In this document: one piece after another, positions 1-8,200 of the stretch
Position numbering within the stretch: position 1 is the stretch's first letter
Layout of the letters: each line of letters starts with the position of its first letter
From: Paramacrobiotus richtersi
Taxonomy: Eukaryota; Tardigrada; Eutardigrada; Parachela; Macrobiotidae
DNA length: 21,987 nt
Reading direction: 5' to 3'
Assembly (NCBI GenBank): GCA_034698045.1
Contig: JAQGAU010001019.1
Coordinates: forward strand, 1-21,987
Notes under the pieces: generated by a model
What the model was told of the DNA's origin: nothing
What the model saw: the letters and a program-made list of their open reading frames with translations, nothing else
Database searches by the model: none
Translations under genes and position numbers: made by a program

Positions 1-647
1 GGACAGTACGTCTTCGGACCGAATCCGAATATGGATCTCAAGAAACCCTGAGGCGGCAGCCGAAGGTGTTTCTTGTACCGTATACCGTAGCGTCAAATTT
101 GCAACTCAGCGATTATGCAATTTTTGAAATACCCAGCCACGATACGTTATTCTTTCTTTTGGGCGGTTAGAGGCTTTGTCTTAGGTTCTCCACCCTCCGA
201 TGAGCATACTCGTTTTTTCTTGCATAGTGCTTTATAACCTTATTAATTAATTTTCGAACCTTATTAATCTTCGAACGCCCGAAATGTGGTTGCTGTTGTT
301 CTAAGATCAGGTATTCACTTAGTATTTACGCGCATGCAAACAATAATTCTGCGGACAAAAGATCGCTAATGCTTTTTCCATGTAATGTACATACAAGCAT
401 GCTTCAACTCTTTGCTACAGCAACCGACGGATTCATGAGTGGGGTAGCATAATTCAAACTGGACATGTGAAATTCAGAAAACGTGGAAATCTGACATTCA
501 GACAACAGCGAATGTTACACAAATGCAGAAAAAGAGAAATGAGGTACAGAAAATTCGTTCTTCGAAATCAGGGATTAAAAAAAAGTCACTTTGAGCAAAT
601 TAGTACGGAAGTGAACCAGTGGCTTGGATTGCTGGGAACGGCTCCCA
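1..647. other. No convincing gene; AT-rich flank
   Basis: I see no supported gene here. A plus-strand frame is open over the first 48 bases and ends in TGA at 49-51. It could be the tail of a protein entering from the left, but there is too little of it to judge. A plus-strand open stretch at 467-655 is rich in Arg/Lys, begins only at GTG, and runs head-on into the 3' end of the minus-strand GFRP gene. I treat it as chance. Confidence 0.5.
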
Positions 648-935
648 TCATTTAGAGTTGTTGAAGGAAATGTTAAGTGGCTGCGAATCGATTTGGGGCC
701 CATGTAGTGTCCACATGGGGCCAGTCGATGTCATCGCCACCACTCGGTAGCCGATGGCTTCCAGTTTGTCCAGCACTTGCCGCGGTCGTGCATCGACTAC
801 ATAATGTCCACCATCATTCCGGGCATTCAAATAACTCATCACAATCGGATTGGAGTCCACGTCACCGACGATACATTTCGTACTTTTGGGATTGTACCAG
901 TAATGGCCGGTAGTCTGAATTATGATGTACGGCAT
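648..935 (-). CDS. GCHFR: GTP cyclohydrolase I feedback regulatory protein (GFRP)
   Basis: Seen: an intact single-exon frame of 95 residues on the minus strand, starting MPYIIIQTTG, the start typical of this family. Residues 23-36 (VGDVDSNPIVMSYL) and 46-70 (VVDARPRQVLDKLEAIGYRV onward to AMTS) follow the family blocks in order, ending near WTLH at 75-78. Known: GFRP binds GTP cyclohydrolase I, mediating feedback inhibition by tetrahydrobiopterin and activation by phenylalanine, so it controls pterin-cofactor supply for aromatic amino-acid hydroxylases and nitric oxide synthase. Vertebrate GFRP is about 84 residues. This protein has roughly a 15-residue C-terminal extension past the conserved end, rich in Asn/Ser. 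The region before the conserved DARP block is a little shorter than in vertebrates. I see no introns or lesions. The start is chosen because the conserved N-terminus begins exactly at this ATG (935-933). Confidence 0.85.
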   Translation of the reverse strand: MPYIIIQTTGHYWYNPKSTKCIVGDVDSNPIVMSYLNARNDGGHYVVDARPRQVLDKLEAIGYRVVAMTSTGPMWTLHGPQIDSQPLNISFNNSK

Positions 936-1836
936 ATCGCTGAAGCAAACGGATTACTTCCAAGTTGTAATTGTGAAAACAACTGTTGTTCTTCGGTTTC
1001 CGGTGCCAAGCAACCTCTGCCAACTCACTGCGCGGATTAAACAGTTGAATGCAATAACCGAACCGACAGCACAAAAGCGAAAGCTGCGGAAATAGCGGAA
1101 GTACCGTATGCAATGAGCACGGTGAGAAGCCCAGACTGCCGACGTGCTTCAGATTCGGCAAGTATACCTTTGAACCGATAAGCTATCAAAACATGTTTGC
1201 CTTCTTAGACCATTTACAAATGCCTGGTAGACAAGATATGTAAACGAAGCAAAGTTCGCGCGTTGACCCTGCGGAAAGAAATCTCTGCAGATAGAAAGCA
1301 TTTTGCTTTGCTCTGAATGCTTTACTCGGCACGCACCGGGATCATACTTCCGGTTGTGGTTTTTTCCAGAGTTTTAAAAGATATACTTCCATGACTATCA
1401 GATTTTCGATTTTGGTAGAAGCATTCGGCACAGTTGCGGACTTTAAATTAGTATATCATGCGAACACAAATTTTTTTTTGAAAAATTTTCTGATTTGATC
1501 TAGTTGATCGCACCATTTTTGTCTGCAAAACGAGTGTAACTGTTGGATTACCAGGCTTTGAGGAAAACCCTAATTCTTCTCAATCATTTTCTTTCGATTG
1601 CTCGGATAGAATGGTCTGTGTATAGCATCACCAAGTGGTAATATCAAGGCATGTGCTGTTTGATGGGTGCCCTCCAACGGGATTCTGACGCGGTGATAAT
1701 GAAACTCTCAGCACCTTGCCCTGGAATATATCAACATTCTACATGAGGATCAGTATTGGTCTGCGTTTAGGTTTACCGGCCGCCCAGGGGCAAGATTGCG
1801 TGATATGTGGATCGCACGTTGAGCCAAACGGCCATC
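936..1836. other. Intergenic; no feature recognised
   Basis: This stretch holds the upstream region of the minus-strand GFRP gene. I found no open frame with recognisable content and no clear TATA box in the first 100 bases beyond 935. A run of nine T residues near 1470 and scattered AT-rich tracts are the only simple features. Confidence 0.4.
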
Positions 1837-2017
1837 ATGGATTATCGTGTAGTAAAAAAAATGTATGATTCCGTCATCGCTCAGTACATCCACAGAGTCC
1901 CCGGATATACGTTTTTAGAAAACATGGCAGATACTAACGGCGAAAACCAGCGGAGACCACTTAGAACTAAGGAATACGTTACATATACGTTTGCGCCACT
2001 GCGAAGGAATCTTACAA
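1837..2017 (+). CDS. Possible 5' exon of an unrecognised gene, before a MITE-filled intron
   Basis: The plus-strand frame from ATG 1837 is open through 2017 and begins MDYRVVKKMYDSVIAQY; I do not recognise it. At 2018 the sequence reads CAA|GTAAGC, a good splice donor. That donor lies inside the terminal repeat of the foldback MITE (2015-2761). A matching acceptor (TTAG) sits at 2762-2765, immediately after the MITE. Splicing would join phase 1 to the open segment at 2766-3004. The frame has no homology support, and another frame (about 1919 to the MITE) is also open and would be continuous with the right-hand segment if the MITE were absent. Gene status is therefore weak. Confidence 0.25.
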
Positions 2018-2761
2018 GTAAGCATTTTTACCCTGGGACTGGGTAATAAATAAGCAAGTCATATCAATACGATCTGCTAAATATGGTCTATGTTGTTTAG
2101 CAATTTTTTATTTTGTACCAAACTTAAACGGTGAAAAGTTATGAATTTTTAAAAGCATTAATTTTTACACCGCGGTTCGTTTGATGACGTCAGCCGCGTG
2201 AATGATCCGTAGTACTGCCCATGCCTACGATCATGCATGCCACGCCGCTTAGGCAGCAGTCTGAAGTTCTTTGATGTTGCCGTCAATGCTTTCCTTGTCC
2301 CCAATGCTTTGCATTCGTATGCACTTTCTTGTGGTTCATCGATGGGCAAGATTGAACCAAGATGAAACAAACACGAAGAGTTTCAGTTTTGGCAGATTTT
2401 AAGAAGCGTGCCGTTGCGAAGACTGTTTTGCGCTAACAGCGATTCTTCCTCATGTTCATATGATTGCAGAAGCATTGGGGGCAAGGAAAGCATTGACGGC
2501 AACATCAAAGAACTTCAGACTGCTGCCTAAGCGGCGTGGCATGCGTGATCGTAGGCATGGGCGGTACTACGGATCATTCACGCGGCTGACGTCATCAAAC
2601 GAACCGCGGTGTAAAAATTAATGCTTTTAAAAATTCATAACTTTTCACCGTTTAAGTTTGGTACGAAATAAAAAATTGCTAAACATAGACCATATTTACC
2701 AGATCGTACTGATATGACTTGCCTATTTATTACCCAGTCCCAGGGTAAAAATGCTTACTTG
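2015..2761. mobile_element. Foldback MITE, PIF/Harbinger-like, with TTA target duplication
   Basis: Seen: the left arm (2015-2309) and right arm (2470-2761) are near-perfect reverse complements with only scattered mismatches, separated by about 160 nt of mostly unmatched loop. The termini read CAAGTAAGCATTTTTACCC and its complement. The trinucleotide TTA flanks both ends (2012-2014 and 2762-2764). Known: 3-bp TTA/TWA duplications are the signature of PIF/Harbinger transposons and Tourist-type MITEs. No transposase is encoded. The minus-strand frame across the left arm and the similar plus-strand translation of the right arm are one palindromic sequence read twice, not genes. The arms would fold into a hairpin of nearly 300 bp if transcribed. 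Confidence 0.8.
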
Positions 2762-2765
2762 TTAG

Positions 2766-3004
2766 TCAGACAAACTCTGGCAAAAATGAAAGCGTGCGAA
2801 TTACGTAATGACGCGCCTTTGAGCGGATTTCTTTATGAAATAGCACCCAGCCGGAGTATCTGGCTGGACGACAGTATTAGCAATAAAAGCTGGTTACGCA
2901 AAAAAATTTTGGCTGATTGGGACGAATTGCACATTGATCGGGAAATTAAAAGCCAAAATTATCACCCATTATTCAGTGCGATACCCCTTTTTAGGTTCTC
3001 GTAA
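2766..3004 (+). CDS. Possible 3' exon of an unrecognised gene, after the MITE
   Basis: The open frame of about 78 codons follows the TTAG acceptor at the right edge of the MITE and ends in TAA at 3002-3004. Its translation (for example SRSIWLDDSISNKSW, then RKKILADWDELHIDREIK) is compositionally protein-like with regularly spaced Trp and charged residues, but I recognise no family. It could be the second exon of the gene starting near 1837, part of an uninterrupted frame that existed before MITE insertion, or a transposon-derived remnant. Confidence 0.3.
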
Positions 3005-3278
3005 CTTTAGTTGCTGTGGTGGGCATAACTTGACCCTTGCAGTATTCCACCTGTGCCGGGAAGAGAAAACTTGAACGCCTTCTGAGTCATGGCACCCCAG
3101 TAGAGGCACAATATGTATTTAGAACGAATAAGAATTATAGCGTTCATGTATGTAATCTAATCTGTTGGGGTTATACATCCAAGTAACACATCTGAACATT
3201 AGTTTCTGCTCCAGCTATCTTCTTATCAGTGGTGCGCTGCGGAAACTGGCCGATGAAAATCCCGCGCGATCGCAAGAA

Positions 3279-3379
3279 GTACCGTTCTACAAAATCGGCT
3301 TAATTGTTCCTGATCTTGTTAAACTGGAGCATCTAATTCATACTGAAAGCAAAAATCTGTACCGAGCCCGACTCCAGAC
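3279..3379 (+). promoter_or_regulatory. Conserved proximal upstream region of kinase copy A
   Basis: The 16-mer GTACCGTTCTACAAAA begins exactly 101 nt before the ATG. It is identical at the same distance upstream of copy B (4900) and recognisable upstream of copy C (17273, TACCGTTCTGCAGAA). A second shared block, CTAATTCATACTGAAA at 3333-3348, matches the ATTTTATTCATACTG blocks of B and the shorter version in C. Conservation without coding potential suggests promoter or 5' UTR function, but it may only mark the extent of the ancestral duplication. The two possibilities cannot be separated here. Confidence 0.5.
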
Positions 3380-3725
3380 ATGGACACCGAGCATGCAGTA
3401 ACTGAGACATTTGGTGCCGACTGTACTTATCATTATGAAAGGACCAATTACATTGGAAAAGGAGCCTTTGGCGCCGTCTACAAAGCAACCATATCTGAGA
3501 AAGGGAATTACACGGGAGAGAAAACTGTGGCCGTCAAAGAAATTCATTTCAGCGAAGAAGATACTATACGTTACCGTGGATCCCACGAAGACAACAAACT
3601 GCGGGAAAAATGGAAAAAGCTGGTGCAGTTGGAGCATGAAAATGTCGTTCCTTATTATAAAATCACTTGCTCATTTACGTCGCACGGATGTTTGATGTTG
3701 GAACTGATGATGAAGTATGCGGAAG
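3380..3725 (+). CDS. Kinase copy A, exon 1: N-lobe
   Basis: The exon encodes residues 1-115 plus the first base of the next codon. After a short N-terminal segment (MDTEHAVTETFG) comes the glycine-rich loop IGKGAFGAVYKA (residues 25-36) and the ATP-anchoring lysine in VAVKEI (Lys53). The stretch LEHENVVPYYKI then matches the HPNIV region of kinases. The exon ends at GAAG|GTGAGA, a phase 1 donor. The same junction sits at the same codon in copies B and C. The start ATG is shared in position with copy B. Known: these are hallmarks of eukaryotic Ser/Thr protein kinases; the sequence resembles the STE/NEK-like part of the kinome, but I cannot place it in a family with confidence. Confidence 0.85.
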
Positions 3726-3848
3726 GTGAGAATATGCACGTAATAATGATCTACCAGTTATTACAACCAGCAGCCACATAACACATTCATATGCGCAAAA
3801 GTCGGTCAAACCATCTCAATCAACCAAGACTAACTGCATTTTTGGCAG

Positions 3849-4549
3849 GTGGCGACCTCCTCCATCTTATAAGTCGCTGTAAAGAAAATTCTACCCTATT
3901 GCCCAAAACGATTGCTGTTAACCTAGCTTGGCAGATATCAGACGGCCTAGCATATTTGCATCAGAATCGGATCATCCATGGAGATCTCAAACCCGAGAAC
4001 GTGCTCGTCAATTTATTGGAGAGTTCATCAATGCACATAGAATATGTGCTACAAATTGCGGATATCGACAACTGCGTACAACTCCAGCGAAGTGTAACAT
4101 GTTCGAAAGATAAAGATCACCTTGTGGGTACTTATCGGTACATGTCTCCGGAAATGATCAGAATGATTTGTGACGAATCTGCGGAAGTCATTGGGCGGAA
4201 GACAGACGTCTGGAGTGCTGGATGCCTTTTCCATGACTTGTTTGACTGCTCTTTCCAGGTGGAAGGCCGATGGTTGTGCAAAGACGACGACAAAATCGAA
4301 ATTACTAAGAGTACTAAAAAGACGTACCTCGTCATAAAAATCGCCGATGGTTATGTTCCCTACATTTCCCCTGCTATTCCAGCAGCTTTATCGGGCATAC
4401 TTCGTCGTTGTATGACAGTAAACGTGTCCGATAGAATGTCAGCCACGTTGCTTTTGGAGACATTGCGAGAAGTTTACCCCGGGAAGTTACTAGTATGCGG
4501 TAAAGTACGTATATACGTACGTACTAGTAAAATACACTCCGTCAAGTAG
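3849..4549 (+). CDS. Kinase copy A, exon 2: C-lobe with intact catalytic motifs, truncated before the Hsp70-like part
   Basis: Exon 2 follows a 123-nt intron (3726-3848, acceptor TTGGCAG). It carries GGDLLHLI after the hinge, the catalytic loop IIHGDLKPENVLV (Asp161 present, HRD replaced by HGD), the metal-binding motif as ADID rather than DFG (Asp187 present), GTYRYMSPEM (SPE in place of APE, residues 215-217) and TDVWSAGCLFHDLF. It should be able to bind ATP and Mg and may be active. At the codon where copy B splices to its Hsp70-like exon, the donor GT is GG (4482-4483). The frame reads on for 22 non-homologous residues to TAG at 4547-4549, giving 348 residues in total. No Hsp70-like sequence lies between here and copy B. 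Copy A is thus a kinase-only derivative; it could be functional or a truncated pseudogene. Confidence 0.8.
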
Positions 4550-4899
4550 TATAACATAATTAGTTGACTCATGCGCAGAATCGCAAACTGAACAAACTGA
4601 GGGGAGTTACTATTTTTGCCATCCATAACTTCAGTACAGTATGTAGAGCCTGGCAATCGGTTTCTGTGCCCAACGTGCCTGTTTGTTGCGAACAGCAGCC
4701 AAAAGCCTAGAGAAATTTCCTCGAATAATTCAATACAATATTTCATTTACACTTTTTGAAAATGTCATCATGAATGTACATATAGCTGGCGATCGTGCAG
4801 AACCACTTTCAACCCTGGGGCTGGTTTATGAAAGTTCAATAAGAATTTCGAATACTTTGGGATTTGCTTTACAATCGCAAATACTCAAGTTCTGCAAAA
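4550..4899. other. Intergenic spacer between copies A and B
   Basis: I searched this stretch for a remnant of the Hsp70-like third exon that copy A lacks and found none. The open frames here are short and carry no recognisable motif. A short self-complementary stretch near 4504-4525 (TACGTATATACGTACGTA) follows the readthrough tail of copy A. Confidence 0.5.
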
Positions 4900-5000
4900 G
4901 TACCGTTCTACAAAAGCTGCTGGATAGGTCCATGTCCTCGTTACACTGAAACATTTTATTCATACTGTAGGTAGAAACCTGTATTGGTCGGACTTCGGGC
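4900..5000 (+). promoter_or_regulatory. Conserved proximal upstream region of copy B
   Basis: GTACCGTTCTACAAAA (4900-4915) lies 101 nt before the ATG, identical in sequence and distance to copy A. GAAACATTTTATTCATACTG at 4948-4967 is shared with copy C (17321 onward), and its second half with copy A. The AT-rich ATTTTATTCATA is a candidate core-promoter element, about 35-48 nt before the ATG; no canonical TATAAA is present. Confidence 0.5.
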
Positions 5001-5346
5001 ATGGACACTGCGCACGGAGTCACCGAGACATTTGGTGCCGAATGCACCTATCATTACGAAAGACAGGATTGCATCGGAAGGGGAGCATTTGGCGCAGTCT
5101 ATAAAGCAATCATAACTGCGAACGGGAATTACACAGGAGAAGAAACGGTGGCCGTCAAAGAAATTCTTTTTAGCCATGGAGACACCAAGTTCTACCGCGA
5201 ATCCAACGAAGACTCCAAACTGCGCGCAAAATGGAAACTACTGGTGGAGCTGAAGCATGAAAACGTCGTTCCGTATTATAAAATCACGTGCTCGTTCACT
5301 GCGTCTGGATGTTTAATGTTCGAATTGATGATGAAATATGCGGAAG
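5001..5346 (+). CDS. Copy B, exon 1: N-lobe of a kinase-like domain
   Basis: The exon encodes residues 1-115 plus one base, colinear with copy A and about 80% similar. The glycine loop IGRGAFGAVYKA (25-36) and VAVKEI lysine (Lys53) are retained, so nucleotide binding may persist. The exon ends GAAG|GTAAGA, a strong phase 1 donor. The following intron is 121 nt (5347-5467, acceptor TTCGGCAG). Confidence 0.85.
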
Positions 5347-5467
5347 GTAAGATAACCCACATTGCATTAGCAAAAAAGACTCGGTCAGTTTGGTCTCATG
5401 CACATCGTTCTGCGGAAAGCAGGCAAAACTTAACTTAAATTATTAAATTCATATGCCTTTTCGGCAG

Positions 5468-6100
5468 GCGGCGACCTTATCCATTTGATAAATCGCAGTA
5501 AAGGAAAACCAGAATTACTGACCAAAAAGGTTGTTGTTAACCTCGCGTGGCAGATAGCAGAAGGACTTGCTTACTTGCACCAGAATCGCATCATCCATGG
5601 GAATCTCAAGCCCGAGAACGTGCTTGTGAAACCGTTGGAGAATCAATCACTACACAAGGAGTTTCTGTTGCAAATTGGCGCTATTGACAACTGCGTTCAG
5701 CTTCAGCGAAGCGTAACATGTTCGAAAGATATAGATCACCTTGTGGGGACTTATCGGTACATGTCTCCGGAAATGATAAACACGTTCATTGACGAATCCC
5801 GTGAGGTCGTCGGGCGAAAGACTGACATCTGGAGCGCTGGTTGCCTTTTTCATGACTTGTTTGACTGCTCTTTCCAAGTGGAAGATCGATGGTTGTGTAA
5901 AAACGACGACAAAGTCGAAATTACGAAAAGCACCAAGCAATCCTACCTCGTCATGAAAATCGCCAGTGGTTATGTGCCCTACATTTCCCCGGCGATTCCA
6001 GCAGCCTTGTCGTGCATTCTCCGTCGCTGTATGACGGTGAACGTATCTGAAAGAATTTCAACAACATTTCTTGTGGAGACAATGCGCGAAGTTCGCGTCG
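5468..6100 (+). CDS. Copy B, exon 2: C-lobe, catalytic aspartates lost (pseudokinase)
   Basis: The exon is aligned without gaps to copy A exon 2. The catalytic loop reads IIHGNLKPENVLV: the proton-acceptor Asp is Asn161. The DFG position reads IGAIDN where A and C read IADIDN, so the metal-binding Asp is Ala187. GTYRYMSPEM, TDIWSAGCLFHDLF and the C-terminal helices remain. Known: loss of both aspartates normally abolishes phosphotransfer. The rest of the fold is well kept, which argues for selection as a scaffold or allosteric domain rather than simple decay. The exon ends GTCG|GTAAGG (phase 1, good donor); the intron at 6101-6292 is 192 nt with acceptor TTTTTGTTACAG. Confidence 0.85.
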
Positions 6101-6292
6101 GTAAGGAAATTGTTAAGCACTATAATTAACTAAAATTCGCGCGTTGTCTGTCTGTCTGTCCTTTCAACCTTAACGAAAGTAAACACTCAAATTCCATAGA
6201 GTGTAAATTCCATTTCATTTCGTTCAAGTCTGCGAAAATGCCGCACTTTACAGCTGCAAAGTCAATCTAATCCTTTATTATTTTTGTTACAG

Positions 6293-8073
6293 ATTTTAAC
6301 GAAGAACTGGGGATTGGGCTAAAGCTCGGCAACAAGTTTGTTTCCGTCGCAGTATTCCGGAACGGTGTGCCGCGCTTCCTCACAGCCTTTCCGTCAGTGG
6401 CCGCTTACAAAAGCAATCCAACGCTAAGTGAATGCTATTTTGGTTGGGAAGCTGAAAGTCACCGTCACAGCAGCAATTACAGCTGGGTCGATTGCGTTAA
6501 ACGGCTGCTATATTATGAGGAAAAAAATCTCGTTATATTGCAGAGATTGTTCGCTTACGTAACGCAAATGTTATACAGTTACGGAATCCAGAATATCCAA
6601 CGCATTGCACTGGTTCTACCGCAGTCACTTGTCAAGAACACTGACGCTCACCAGAACATTATCGCAGCATGGAAACATAATTTTGTTCATCAGGTAAGAC
6701 CGATTTGTCCCACGTTGGCAAACTTCCTGGCATACGCAGCATCGAAAAGCGAAAGTAAAGTAATACGACCAATTGGAAAACCCAACAGCCATACCGCGTT
6801 CCTAGTTGTGTGCAAAGCGGGAAATACCCATTTCCAGTTGGAACCATTTGAAATCATAAATGCAGACTACTACAAAAGATCCAACAACGGCGATGCGGTA
6901 TTACGGAACTGTTTAGCGAACATGCGCAAGTCCTTTTTTGAAGCTGTGTGTAATAAAGACAGCCCGAGCCAAACGGAGCCAAGGAGGCGCTTGTACATCC
7001 AAACGGAGGAACAGGAAGAATGTGAAAAAGTGCTGCGATTATTTTTAGAAGAAAAAGCAGACACTGCAACGATTCACCTTAGTGGAAACATCAGTGTAAC
7101 CGTTGATAGGAAAGATTTTGTTGCAATTGCACAGCGTGCTGTGGAAGAAATTCAGCGTTTTGTCACTGACGAACTGATGAAATGTGGACTGCTTGATAGC
7201 AAATACAGTACCCGTACCTGTAGTTCATTTAGAATACTGCTGTTTGGAAGATACTCGAGATTTTTAGCTCTGCGGCATTCTCTGGAAGCACTTCAGCAGT
7301 CACCCTTGGACAAGACGATTCTGAGCTATCTGGATCATTCGGAAGCACTGGGGGCAGCGGTTGCGAGCTTTCTGGATCAAGCGTCCAAAACAGCCTCTTT
7401 CCACATCAACATTGATACGTTTGAAGCCCCGTTTGTGGTCACGTCCGCTTCCGGATTAGCACAAGCGATCGTGTCCGAAGACTTCAGCGTATCGACCGCC
7501 CAAGTGAGTACCGAATCGACGACCGCTACAATCAAGGAGACGGCCGCGTCTTCGAAACAGGTTGCAGTCGATCAGGAAAGATATGAGCGAGAAAAAGCCA
7601 GCATTGCCAAGCAACATGAGAAGGAGCTGGAAAAGAAGACCGTGGCCTACAGAAAGGAAGCGGAGGCTGAAGCGGAAAAGATCCGGAAAGAATTAGAGAA
7701 GCAGCACGCACGGGACGTGGAATTCCGCAAAACTGTCGTAGAATCCACTATTGAATGCCAGAAGGAGGTTGAACTGGAAGCCAAAATGGCCAAGAAGGAA
7801 CCTGAACACGAGAAAAAGCTGGCAATGGACGCCCTCAACCATTCTAAGACCGAGAGCTACAGGAAGCAAGCACAGGCTGAAGCACAGGAAAGATACGAGC
7901 GAGAAAAATCTAACATTGCCAAGCAGCATGAGAAGGAGCTGGAAAAGAAGACCGTGGCCTACAGAAAGGAAGCGGAGGCTGAAGCTGAAAAGATCGGGAA
8001 GGAATTAGAGAAGCAGCACGCTGAAGCGGAAAAGATCGGGAAGGAATTAGAGAAGCAGCACGCACGAGATTAG
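6293..8073 (+). CDS. Copy B, exon 3: degenerate Hsp70-type ATPase fold followed by a coiled coil
   Basis: The exon completes a protein of about 919 residues. Residues 333-352 ([19 protein letters not shown]) match the first strand pair of Hsp70/actin-fold ATPases, but the phosphate-1 Asp and Thr-Thr are Lys and Asn-Lys. Residues 500-505 (CKAGNT) replace the phosphate-2 DLGGGT. A segment with the pattern of the Hsp70 lobe II helices leads to [11 protein letters not shown] (around 642-652, the adenosine-loop position) and [13 protein letters not shown] (the DEAVAYGAA position). ATP hydrolysis is therefore unlikely. There is no Hsp70 substrate-binding domain. Instead a Ser/Thr/Ala-rich linker (about 705-750) leads to a highly charged Glu/Lys/Ala coiled coil (about 753-919). 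The coiled coil contains an internal duplication and a 14-residue tandem repeat, and ends at TAG 8071-8073 in the middle of a repeat unit. I know no characterised protein with this order of domains. Confidence 0.8.
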
Positions 8074-8200
8074 GAAGTTCGCAAAACTGTCGTAGTATCC
8101 ACCACTGAATAACGCCAGAAGGAGGTTGAACTGAAAGCCAAAATGGCCAAGAAGGCACTTAAGCACGAGAAAAAGCTGGCACATGGACGCCCTCTAACAT
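7570..8200 (+). repeat. Direct duplication of the coiled-coil-coding segment
   Basis: A block beginning CAGGAAAGATATGAGCGAGA (7573) recurs from 7886 as CAGGAAAGATACGAGCGAGA, and its following parts recur in order. AAAACTGTCGTAGAATCCAC (7729-7748) corresponds to AAAACTGTCGTAGTATCCAC (about 8082-8101), and AAAATGGCCAAGAAGG recurs near 8139. Unit length is about 315 nt in the first copy and slightly longer in the second because of a 42-bp tandem duplication. Only the first copy and part of the second are translated. The remainder of the second lies after the TAG at 8071 and carries a further in-frame TAA at 8110-8112. Confidence 0.8.
7975..8062 (+). repeat. 42-bp tandem duplication in the coiled coil
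   Basis: The segment encoding [14 protein letters not shown] (14 residues, two heptads) occurs twice back to back just before the stop codon. The two copies are nearly identical at the nucleotide level, differing at a silent GCT/GCG site, so the duplication is recent. A multiple of seven residues keeps the heptad register. Confidence 0.8.

Noticed and set aside
1..51. Open frame running in from the left edge and ending in TGA
   Set aside because: Only 16 codons and no recognisable family; cannot be told from chance.
467..655. Arg/Lys-rich 62-codon frame
   Set aside because: Begins at GTG, has no recognised motif, and converges on the 3' end of GFRP.
677..1161. Several frames overlapping GFRP on both strands
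   Set aside because: Shadows of the GFRP frame; none has conserved content.
2158..2370. Minus-strand frame that also appears in translation of the 2480-2620 plus strand
   Set aside because: Both are the two arms of one foldback MITE; similarity of the translations is due to the inverted repeat, not to a gene family.
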